Shown here: piece after piece, positions 21,921-32,176 of the stretch
How positions within the stretch are numbered: position 1 is the first letter of the stretch
Layout: each line of letters begins with the position of its first letter
NCBI GenBank assembly: GCA_013368445.1
Contig: JAACJO010000016.1
Location: 496,001-560,000, forward strand
Length of the DNA stretch: 64,000 nucleotides
Direction: 5' to 3'
Origin: Leucocoprinus leucothites
Lineage: Eukaryota; Basidiomycota; Agaricomycetes; Agaricales; Agaricaceae
Position numbers and translations under genes: made by a program
Notes under the pieces: generated by a model
Database searches by the model: none
What the model was told of the DNA's origin: nothing
What the model saw: the letters and a program-made list of their open reading frames with translations, nothing else

Positions 21921-24056
21921 CTAAGCGTGCGCCATTGCTGAGTCCCAGAACCCTTTCTCCAATAATGTGCACCTCTCCCACACAGTCCTCCACTCCTCCA
22001 ATCTTGAAGGCGATGGAGGATCGGCTAGGACTCGTCCTTCAATCACACCTACAATCCTTCAGTACACGCGCTTCCCCGGCACTAGAAAACGACTCACCCA
22101 ATCCCAGCTCCACCGCCTGCTGATAATGCTCTCCGGAGTAGACGTCGATCCATTGTTTATATGGATTATTCTCCGTTACCACCCAGGATTCCTCCTTCGT
22201 CGCCTCTCTCTTCAGCCACAGCCCGACCTCTCCGTAACCCAATAGACACGCCAACAGTGCCATCAGCAGCTTTGTCTCGTCGCCTATCGACCCCGAGCGC
22301 GCGTGTATCAGCCTCTATTCGTCAGTCCAAGACGATAACAATTTACCTTGCAGCCCAGTATCGATGAGATAAGCACCGTATGCCGTCGTAGCTGGTGTTT
22401 CGGGTGTTGATTCCAGCTGTTCTTGCGTAATGCCAAAGGAGAGGGAGAAGGTGTTGTGGGTGTTGATTTCGCGGAGAATGTTGAGGACAGTCTGAGTCGC
22501 AGACTCAATTTGGGAGAACGTTGAAGATTTGGCTGCCAACAACCTGTGACGTACTTTGAGCTCAAGGCATCTGATGGTGCTAAATGGCTGTATTCACCCA
22601 TACGCTCGTGCATAATATTTCAAATAATGATAATCTTGTCTTTGAGCACTACGTCAGCTCAGGCTTGCGCCCGTATCGATCTAGCGACGTACATGATGAA
22701 GTGGATGAACGCAGAGCGAGGCAATGTCGCCTTGCCCAATTGCTTGACAAAGTCGTGCTCGACATAAGCCTTCCAGAGACCTGCAGTGGTCTTGATGAGG
22801 TACCGAGTGAATGGATAGGGATCGTGTTTTGTTGGCCTGACGAAGGAGATGTAGCGAAGTAGAGCTAGCTCAGAGCTGGATGGATGCTTACCCCGGTATG
22901 AGAGTTCTGGTGGTAGAATGGAGATGATTGAGTGGACCATGGCCTTGGCCGATAGGTTCGGCGATCTCAATACCCAGATGTGTATACCACGTCGCGCTTT
23001 CGACTGCTTCAGCCACTAGATGAAACCTCTAAGTTAGGGGGAGAACGGACGAGGAATGACAAGGACGCACACGGGTTACCCTGGGCGAGCGCACAAGCAA
23101 TAGCAGCACTCAGAGTACAACCGGTCCCATGTGTACTTGTAGACTCAATCCTAGGTCTCACGAAAAGCGTTGTCTCCCCCCCTCTCTCCTGCAGCACATC
23201 CACCACCAACTCAGGCTGAAGATCAACATCCTCCCTCCCTTTCGCACCCGCCAATAAAATCTCCATGTTTTCTTCTAGCAACCCGTGTTTGACCACACCC
23301 ACGTCCTGCTTAGCTTTGAGTAGACGTTCAACGTCTTGAATGGTCGCAGTAATATGTCCCCCTTTCACCAGAACGGCATGTGAGGCAAACGTCAACACCA
23401 TGCGAGTTGCGGCAGATATCATATCTTCTAGGGTATTAATTGAAATAGGAAGACCCCGTTGCAAGAGAAGTAACTCTGCTTCAGATTTGTTTGGAGTTAT
23501 GAGTGTCGCAAGGGGGAATAGGTCACTGATGAGGACGTCAAGTGCATCGGGGTGTAACAGTGTATGTCCAGATGTTGAGACGGATACTGGGTCACAAACT
23601 ATCGGAGGTTTTGGAGAGGAAAATGAGGCGTAATGCTTTTTGATGCTACGAACGACTGCTCTCGTATTTTCGGCGTCGAATAGCATGCCTGTTTTTATGG
23701 CTTTAATATCTATGTCTGACAGTATCATTTGGATCTGCTCAAATACATCTTGTTAGTCGCTTGGAATAAGTGAAGGCTAGACAGACGAGCCTGTTTCTCT
23801 ATGAAGAGCGGCGGTGTGGGGTGAACATCTTCAACCCCAGTTGTGTTTTGCGCTGTGAGCGCTGTGATAACGCTTGCCCCATAGCATCCATATGCGCAGA
23901 ATGTTTTGAGGTCTGCCTAGCGATGGAGTCGATGACTGAGCAATTAGTTGGCGGTTTGTAAGATGGCCGACTTACTTGAATACCTGCCCCGCCGCTACAA
24001 TCGGAACCGGCAATGGTCAGAACAGGAGGCTGAGATTTTGTCGCCTTCGGTGTCAT
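21921..24056 (-). CDS. THI20: Hydroxymethylpyrimidine/phosphomethylpyrimidine kinase fused to TenA (thiamine biosynthesis)
   Basis: Nine exons: 24056-23976, 23916-23791, 23734-23071, 23015-22892, 22836-22693, 22639-22598, 22543-22347, 22283-22098, 22048-21921 (1692 nt, 563 aa). The N-terminal ThiD domain phosphorylates HMP to HMP-PP. Motifs seen: [42 protein letters not shown] and [14 protein letters not shown]. The C-terminal TenA/thiaminase-II domain (from about residue 300) has [55 protein letters not shown] and [16 protein letters not shown]. Length and order match Saccharomyces Thi20/Thi21. Intron 2 (23735-23790) uses a GC donor: protein alignment across KQ/IQM leaves no room for a GT site. 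No TPP riboswitch was recognised. Confidence 0.93.
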
Positions 24057-24821
24057 GGAAAGAAGCGCTCTATCCTACATATCAAAGTGAATATCTTATC
24101 AATTGTCTTATCTGATCCTTCCTAATCTAATCACACTCTGGAAGCTGCTGATGCCCAATTAGACACCGTCGTATTTTTCCTTTATCTCTCGCTTTGTACA
24201 TTCATGTTCCCCGCTGCAAAATAGGTGCTGCTTTCGCTATCTCAAATCATATACGCCTCTGTCCAATCACTTCTTTCGTTTATGGTGGAGCCGAAGAGTC
24301 AACTCAGGATGCGGCCGCCGAGATCGTCATACTCCCTCATACTCCTTCCCTTCATGATAGGCTCCAGTTTTGGAAGCATACATCTCATGATAACAATCTT
24401 CTTTTCCCCACGTCTATGGCCCGATGTGTCTCCTGCAGGCTGCGGCTGCTCTCTGGTCGGTAATAAGTCAACCGCAAAAGGGGAGCCTTTTTCTAAACAG
24501 AAGGTTGAGTCGGCCAATCCTTGATAGCTCTTACTAGCGTCTCGTCGCTGAGAAATCTCCTGCATTTCCTCATAGCTTCAAAGATCTCGGGCTGGACGTC
24601 GCTCAAACCCTGGCTAACGACGGAGTGATTGCTTCAAGAGGGTGCGTCAATCTTACCCTGGAAGTTTGATTTCTGGTCCTTTCTTTTTCTGGGCTGACGG
24701 ATTGCTGTCTCCGCCATCGTCACAATCTTCCACGCCGATCATGACCTTCTTTCTGAGTCTCACATGATTGTTTGGAAGGGTCCTTGGGGGTACTTAATCC
24801 CCGGAAAACACCACATTCACC
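24057..24821. other. intergenic, divergent promoters
   Basis: Separates THI20 (minus) from the P450 (plus). Two overlapping plus-strand frames at 24194-24524 have no splice or domain support. 'TACTTAAT' at about 24791 is a possible core element for the P450. Confidence 0.4.
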
Positions 24822-26895
24822 ATGGCTTTCTTCTCGTCTCCAATCACCCCATACGCTGCTAGCGTGGCTCTAGGCATTGCGGCCTGGTGGATTCATGGAT
24901 CCTCCAAAGCAAAAAGAGACAACCCTCAAGGACTACCGTTGCCCCCTGGTCCGAAGGGTTATCCTATAATTGATAACCTCCTTGACTTCCCTACGTTTAG
25001 GCCGTGGTTAGTATATGACGAATGGTCGAAGATTTACGGTGGGCCTTTCCCCCTCTCAGAGTTTTGAGCCCGATCATGTCCCTGACCAGGTGGGTTCCAC
25101 AGGAGATATGATATATTTTAAGGTTCTTGGCCAACCATTCCTGATCCTCGGAAGCATTGAGAGGACGTATGATCTCTTTTGAGAAACGATCGTCAAACTA
25201 CTCCGATCGCAATCGCATGCCCATGCTGAACGAGTTGTATGTGATCTTTCGTTCTCCTCCGAACTGGACACAATTTCACCTCTAGGGTATTTCAGAATGG
25301 ACTGGACGTGGAATTTGGGACTTATGCCCTATGGGATATGGTGGAGACGCCATCGTCGCACTTTCCATCATCAATTTCATCCGAATGTTGTTCACAAGTA
25401 TCACTCTACTCAAGTTGACACGACCCGTGCCTTCCTTCGGCATTTGCTAGAGTCTCCTGACCGTTTCTTTGAGCATGTGCGGTAGTAAGTGATAGATCGA
25501 TTAACATATTCCAAAGTGGCATTGAGAACTGTTAGTGCATTCGCATCGACGATCTTGAAAATTGGGTATGGAATAACTGTAGACAACGACGAGGAAGCCT
25601 ATGAACTTGTAAAGACCGGCGAAATAGCGCTATCCAGCCTCGCGGAAGTTGGTAACCCGGGATCCTTCTTGGTGGATTTATTCCCAGCAATGAAGTACAT
25701 CCCATCATGGTTTCCTGGTGCTGGTTGGAAGAAGAAGGCAGAGTACTGGCGAACTATCAGCCATCGGTTCCTGAAGAAACCCTGGAGCATGTCCAGGGAG
25801 CAGTATGTGAGCTATCAAATCTTTCTCGCTACCATCCATCCCGGTAAGCTCACTATAGAGCAGAAAAAAGGAACAGCAGAATATTGCGTTGCAACCGCTC
25901 TAATTGAGAAATTTCCAGACGAAAGTATAGAGGCAGCTGAGGCAGAAGAGATAGCCCGGAACACTTGTGCCGTGGCCTTCGGAGGTGAGTTGATACTATT
26001 TTCGGCAAATGGTTGGTGGTTGAACTCTTGACAGCGGGATCTGATACGGTAAGACTAGATTGAGCAACTGGGTTTCATAAATGTTAAAAAAAGCGCAAAG
26101 ACGGTTTCGACAGTACAATCCTATTTCATGGCAATGGCCCTCTATCCGGAGGTTCAGAAGAAGGCACAAGAAGAGCTCGACAGAGTTCTCGGTGGCCGGT
26201 TACCAGAGTTCAGTGATCGGCCGAACCTTCCTTATGTTAATGCAATACTGAAGGAATCAATGAGATGGCAGCTTGTAACACCCCTTGGTGAGGAGATTAA
26301 CAGGCCTTGACTAATCTGCGTTGAGTAATAATGACTTGCTGAGTGTAGCTGTGCCTCATAAGGCATCTGAGGCTGACGAGTACGATGGCTATCACATCCC
26401 CAAAGACACAATTGTCATCGGGAATTCATGGTACGCTCAACCCACTTCCAGCTGCCTGATCCTTAGCTTCAAGGTCATGCAGGTCGATCTTGCACGACCC
26501 ACAGGTTTATAAGGACCCATTCACATACAATCCAGAACGTTTCCTCAAGGGCGGGAAGATTGATCGTACCATCCGTGACCCAACGGTGGCATTCTTCGGC
26601 TTTGGAAGAAGGATCTGCCCAGGCAGGTTTTTCAGCGAGAACGCGATGTTCATACTCATTGCCCATATCTTGACTGTATTCGATGTTCGACCGGACCTGG
26701 ACAGTAACGGGGAAGAGATCAAGATAAACCCAGAAATGACAAATGGATTGATTTCGTGCGTATATTTTGCTACGATTTTAAACTCTACCGACAATTGCCT
26801 TCAAAAACAGATACCCAGAGCCATTCCAGTGCAAGATAACCCCTCGGTCAAGCAAGGCTGAGCAGCTTATTCGCAGTTCTGGTTTGATGGAGTGA
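24822..26895 (+). pseudogene. Cytochrome P450 with a single-base frameshift
   Basis: Ten exons: 24822-25038, 25103-25236, 25296-25484, 25536-25806, about 25864-25984, 26035-26048, 26101-26287, 26349-26430, 26483-26755, 26811-26895. N-terminal membrane anchor, then LPLPPGPKGYPIIDN; I-helix FGAGSDT; ExxR motif KESMR; YNPERF; heme loop FGFGRRICPGR. The family is the large basidiomycete P450 group often annotated 'O-methylsterigmatocystin oxidoreductase-like'. Exon 2 has four T at 25177-25180 where three would keep the frame; the extra base makes TGA directly, while removing it continues the family sequence (EKRSSNYSDRNRMPML). Everything else is intact, so this is a very recent pseudogene, a sequencing error, or a segregating null allele. 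Exon 6 is only 14 nt. Confidence 0.85.
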
Positions 26896-27379
26896 GATCA
26901 TCGCAATAAGTGGCGAGGTCAGTAAGCTGGAGCCACCCAGACCATAATTTAGGACACAGCTGCCCCGATAGACGAATAGAGTTCCATCTCTTGTATCCAA
27001 ATTACTTTACAATGTGGGTGATAAGTTCGATTAACCTAGTTTTGGCCTCCACCGGATTCAACGCTCGGAAGTGGTGATGCGCACGTCCGAGCCCACGCTT
27101 GGTACTGACTCGACCTAAAGCCCTAAATAGTAAGGTCTGGCTTGTGCACACACCGAGCATACTCCAACATAAAATTTCCCCAGCAGGGACAGTTTCTTAA
27201 TCCCAACTACAGCATCTAGCACGATTATCATACAATTGAGGAATTATATCTCACGATCGTAGGAGAAGGTGCCTCAAACTGAGACACATCACCGCAACTC
27301 GCTGAATAGCGGAGCGTTTTGAGTCTTAATGAAGAGGCTGGGGTCATGGCTATGGGAAGCAAAGTTTCGGATCTCGGGG
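26896..27379. other. intergenic between convergent genes
   Basis: 3' UTRs of the P450 and the membrane protein gene. The plus-strand frame at 27319-27513 is antisense to the last exon of the latter. Nothing else seen. Confidence 0.45.
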
Positions 27380-28787
27380 TCATAAGCTACGGCGTGCTGA
27401 AGTTAGGAGGATCATCAACGAAAATGCTAAGGAACATACGTCAGAGGACCCCGAAAAAGTGGTCTCATGCATTTCCGCAAGTGCCTTCTCGGAAGTTGAA
27501 GTTGGTCCTTTAAGCGAAATGGTCAGCAGCGCAGTCATTGGGGTGGAAGGAGAAATTACGAACTTCCTACTTGAAAACTAGACAGATTGATGTGATTAGA
27601 CCCTTGTGAAACTTTGCGCAGTTTCGCACGATGGTTGAGCGTAAACAACATAGTAGACGTGTATGTGCGTCCTATGAGTAAGAGAATTGACATGAAAACT
27701 GCGGGAGCGACGGGCTTGAGCACCCTATATTGTATCTACCAACTGATAAAACCCTTTACCTTGTGACTCAGGCCGGAGGAGAAATGCAATGAGGCAGGCG
27801 ATAGCCATTACTGAAGGCGCCGTCCCTGTTTTCACAGCGAGGACAGAAATTTTCCGTATAAGTCTACGAAGATATAAACATGGAGGGTTACGTGGATTGG
27901 GAATGAACTCACTCCTTCATATATCTGCTATATGTCGTGAAACGATGTAACTGCCATAGTAGGCTGATCGTAATAGACACGTCGGCGAGTGCAGAGCTAG
28001 CTAGTGCTATTACGACATAACGAAGTTCGTTGTATCGATAGATAAAGTCCTTGTACTGTGCTCCGCGGATGGTCATTCTTGTCATGCCCCAGGCCTAAGG
28101 AAACGTCAGTATTTGGGTGGCCAATGGGTTGAGGTGAATATACATACCCCTCCCGCGACCAAAAGAAGGATTAGACAAGAAATAATATAGTTTCTAGATC
28201 TGAAAGAAACGTTAGTGTGTGCTCCGTGACATCAAGGCAGGAGCAGACGTACATCCTGAAGAACCGATGAACCATGAAGCATTGAACAACCAATTCATTG
28301 ATGAGAGTCGTCACGAAGACGACAACTTGTGGCCATGCTCCATGTCGAGTCTGCTGTGAGTCACCTAGAAGTATGTGAGATCCTTTGATGGTCATCAGGA
28401 AGGTGCGAGAAGGTGCCAACCCCAGAAGTTCACGACGTCCTATTGAGAGATTTGATCAACGTTCGCGATTCGTTTCCTGGAAGTATGTTGGGAACATACC
28501 AAAAAGATGAAAGCACAACCTCCAGCAGTTCCGAGTGTGTCTACTACGAGGCACAGAGCAACGATAACCTTGATAATTAGATGATCGTCTCTTGTCCGAC
28601 TTTTATTGGTGTAGTACCGATACGCCTGAACGAGCTCAAGTGTGTACAACATGATGTTAACAAAGCTCCCAATAAGCAATGCGCTGAGCCAGACCTACTT
28701 ATCATCTCTGAAAACGAGCGAGGGGAGAGAGACGCACCCATTATTCAACCGCACGGGTACATTGTCAGAAGGGCGAGAGAGCACCAT
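27380..28787 (-). CDS. Seven-helix-like membrane protein, DUF6534-type
   Basis: Nine exons: 28787-28738, 28683-28500, 28439-28421, 28364-28253, 28199-28148, 28094-27913, 27863-27760, 27698-27564, 27507-27380 (783 nt, 260 aa); all phases agree. About six to seven hydrophobic helices: GALLIGSFVNIMLYTLELVQ, VIVALCLVVDTLG, VVVFVTTLINELVVQCF, YIISCLILLLVAGG, VVIALASSALADVSITISLLW, APSVMAIACLIAFLL and SILLLIGRTYTSTML. The order LLIG..N..LY / D..VQCF..R / DVSITISLLW / LNHR matches the DUF6534 family that is expanded in Agaricomycetes. Function is unknown; a role as a surface receptor or sensor is often guessed but unproven. The extreme C-terminus (after 27564) is the least certain part. Confidence 0.8.
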
Positions 28788-31027
28788 GGTTGAGTAAAGA
28801 GGCAGGCAGCAATGTTCCCATATCTATAGTCGTCTGGAATGATCACTCGATTGCGCTACGATCGAGACATTTACGTCTCGGCGTACCCTTGCAGCAGCGA
28901 CTTCAAAAGCCATTTTTCCGGTTCAATACGTCCTCCCTATGATGAAATTTGGTAGTCTAGAACAGCTGTGGTCTACGTCAGCAGATTGAATAATGTTCTT
29001 TTTGGAACCGGGCTGTGAGGAATGCGTCGGCACTGGTCAGATGAAGTTCGAACTCGGAGGCCGTTGTGATTCTCCTCTTGAAATTTTGACGGTTGAGCCA
29101 ATAAAATCTATGGTGTCGGGGAGATGGATGACAACCCGGTTCGGATGATGGCAGATAGCGGGGGTTTCAGTTGATGCTAGAGAGGCCTAGAACCTTTGGA
29201 GTAGTACATCAGAGCTCGATTTATGAGTCATTTCCAAGTTTGCAGCCTGAATATGGCTGAAAATTCTACCGACCGCCGGGTAGGGTATAACTTGATCAAT
29301 AAGTAAGTTTTATTTATGTGACATTCGAGCCCTAGTTGACTCTGCACAAGAGTCGTTGAAATTTTGAATATCAAGGGCTCGCCTTGACTTCATTATTAGC
29401 GTTGAAAGGAGACAAAAAGTAATCACCGATCGTCGTTCCGAGTCGTCACAGCTGATGGCGGCTATGGCTCAATTCGGCAAGTCCCGACTCAGCTAAGCCG
29501 TCCTGCGACCCTGTGCAAGAGCCAACCCAGCCCCGCTCTACCGACCATTTCAAAAACTGGCTGCTGAAGAGCTATTTGTAGCCGAAACCTTGGGATGTTG
29601 AAATTCCAAGTGCATCTAAGGAGTCAAAATGTATTATAGGCATTGAAATATTCGACTACACTGTCCCATGACCCAGCTCCTCGTTCAAGGACAGGAACTT
29701 CCCCAATGGTTGGACCGATATTCACAGATTGCGTTGCTTTTTGATACAAATACCAGGCCCCCGCGACGGTGACTAAGAATAGTGAGTGGTAAATGGATAC
29801 CTTCCATTTCTCTGCATCCGAGTCTAATTCGATCTTTGAGCTTTACGTCTACCATGCTGTGTGATTTACCTGCATGCTCCGCCAAGATAACTGGGAGTGT
29901 TATCTATGCGCGGTTATGTCTCTAACCTTGCATGAGCCTTTGTAATGCATACGTTTAGAGAAGGTCCAGTTATTCACCTGGATTCTACTTACACATCAGT
30001 CAAGTTTTTGAATTATTCAAGCCACGCAAAGTCTGCTCGTACTCCCTGTGAGAGCAGTCTATCAGTCGTTACTGACATTTGTTCATATGGTTTCCAAGGC
30101 CCTTGCAAATGTTCAAACACCGGAGCCCCCACATGGGCAGCATATTGTTGAGTATGCGACTTGACGATAGCGTATGCACCTCGAATCACGAAACTTAGTA
30201 TCGTATGGGACACTAAGAAGTGGCACAAAGTGCTCGGAAGGACAAGATCTAACGAAGATCTACTACATATGCAACTCTTCTGGGCTTCTCTGCGCAATGC
30301 ATCAGGAACCGCCCCCAAGGTCCCGCTAGTTTGTCGGATCAAAACCTCGTTTAAGGGTGGTAATGGGACTCCCCGCACCCGCCCCGGGGTTCGTTCATTT
30401 CCCCCGCATTCAGGTGTAAAACCTGCCTACAACATAACAATTAGCGCTGCGAGCGTGTCAAAATCTCCCCCTAATAACATGGTTAGCTTTGAATTACTTG
30501 CCTCTCCGGAAAATTCACCATCTTCCAATAGGATCATACTCTATTTTTGCCTCTGGTCATTCAATATCCCCTCCACGCGATCACCCCCTAAGTGCGAATC
30601 ACCCGTTGATAGGGCATAAGGCAAAAAAATCAAAGAACCACCCTACATGCATGTACGGGAGTGTTTCAGAAAAGAGAGATAATTGACATGCGTATCGTAC
30701 AACAAGAGCTATTGTCACAGGATTGTCAACCTTTCCGGCTACCGCGTCCAGCTATTTCTACGACTGTGGTTGCCATACCAAGAATTGGTTGTCCACGAGG
30801 GCTATAGTACCTGCACGCTGTCGCAGAAGGACTTGGAAGCCATGGGATCAAGTACCCAACATTGTAGCCGATTTCCCTGTTATGTTCCTACAATATTGAC
30901 CATATGGCCCTCAATTTGGTCTTGTCAGACATCAGGCATGTCTTTTCTTGAGAGGTATAAAAGACTTGTAAATTATTGCCTTCGAAGTTCTCTAGGAAAT
31001 CAGGTCTTGCTATCGGACATCGCTACA
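28788..31027. other. long gene-poor stretch
   Basis: About 2.2 kb with no complete gene. Minus-strand frame 30013-30378 (121 codons) shows protein-like composition in its second half, but no motif and no flanking exons. The AA9 promoter occupies the 3' end: a TATA-like 'gtataaaa' at 30956-30963, about 70 nt before the start codon. Confidence 0.4.
29624..29842 (-). pseudogene. Possible membrane-protein fragment
   Basis: A 73-codon minus-strand frame with no Met. It has a charged start (SSKIELDSDAEKWK), one hydrophobic segment (IYHSLFLVTVAGAWYLY) and a soluble end (GPTIGEVPVLERG). The anchor followed by a GPTIGE-type motif is reminiscent of a P450 N-terminus, but no further P450 exons follow downstream. 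It could be a gene relic or chance. Confidence 0.22.
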
Positions 31028-32176
31028 ATGTTCAAGTCACTCTATTTCGGCTTGCTCGCTCTCGCTCGCCTCATCGCTGCTCACTGTATGTTTATTATAC
31101 CTTGACCTGGTGACCCACTGATCTCCTTGACGAGAAAATTAGATACCTTCCCAGCACTCATCGTTAATGGCACGAGGACTGCGGACTGGGTCAATGTTCG
31201 TATGACCAATAATCACTACGACAACGGTCCGGTCAGTTCATTTGATTCCGAATTTTTGTTCTTCGTGCTCAAACACAAGTTTATAAGGTCACGGATGTCA
31301 ATAGTATCGACTTTCGCTGTTACACTTCACAGACGAATGCCAAAGCTACAACCATCAACGTCGGTGCCGGAACTCAGCTCGGGATTGGTATCGGCAGCGG
31401 CACAATCTATCACGCCGGCGTAAATCCAGTCTTCCCCTCACAAAATTTCTGCCGCTCATTATCATGTGGTTTAGGTTGTCAATGTGTACATGGCCAAGGC
31501 TCCTGGTGATGTCTCCACTTGGGATGGCAGCGGCTCCGTTTGGTTCAAGGTTCACGAGATCACACCCGTCACGGATGGTGGTAAGACGATCTCATGGCCT
31601 GCACAGGGCGAGTCACTTCCGTGGTGCTTGTTTGAATTTTGAAGTACTCACCCTGATTGATCAGGCTTGAGCACTGTGACCTTCACTATTCCAAAGAACC
31701 TTCCTAACGGTCAATACCTCGTCCGTATGGAGGCCATTGCCCTCCATGCTGCCGAGTCTTATGGTGGCGGTATGTTTGTCCCAGCCATTCTCGAGTCTCC
31801 GTCCGTTGATCACTGTTCCCGCACAGCCCAATTCTACATCAGTTGCGGTCAAATCAACGTCACCGGCGGCGGAAGCGGTAACCCAGGACCTAAAGTCGCC
31901 ATTCCTGGTGTTTACACTGGGAACGTAAGTGATTGTTGCGTCGAAGTGTTTGTGGGCATCACTGAGGCGTCTATGCGATATAGGAACCCGGAATCCTCAT
32001 CAACATCTACTATCGTATGTCCAGAAATTTATATTACCTTCCGCCAATAGCACTGAGTCAATCCCTCTAGCTATCCCAGCAAGCTACACCCAGCCCGGAC
32101 CTGTATGTGTCCATACACCTCTATTTGATGGAAATTTCTGGCTGACCTTGATTGCTAGGCTGTCTGGAGGGGTTGA
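31028..32176 (+). CDS. AA9 lytic polysaccharide monooxygenase
   Basis: Nine exons: 31028-31085, 31143-31231, 31288-31419, 31475-31580, 31665-31769, 31827-31924, 31984-32014, 32071-32102, 32159-32176 (669 nt, 222 aa). A copper enzyme that oxidatively cleaves cellulose or related glucans outside the cell. The signal peptide (MFKSLYFGLLALARLIAA) is followed directly by His-Tyr-Thr-Phe-Pro, so the mature N-terminal His of the histidine brace is in place. The second copper His is in ALHAAESYGG and the axial Tyr in AQFYISC; the latter Cys pairs with the one in DFRCY. The ending IPASYTQPGPAVWRG is typical of AA9. There is no CBM1 module and no linker, so this is a single-domain form. The last exon is only 18 nt. 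Confidence 0.93.

Noticed and set aside
26893..31027. P450-AA9-membrane-protein gene cluster as a biosynthetic gene cluster
   Set aside because: No backbone enzyme (terpene synthase, PKS, NRPS), prenyltransferase or transporter lies in the region; adjacency alone does not support a cluster.
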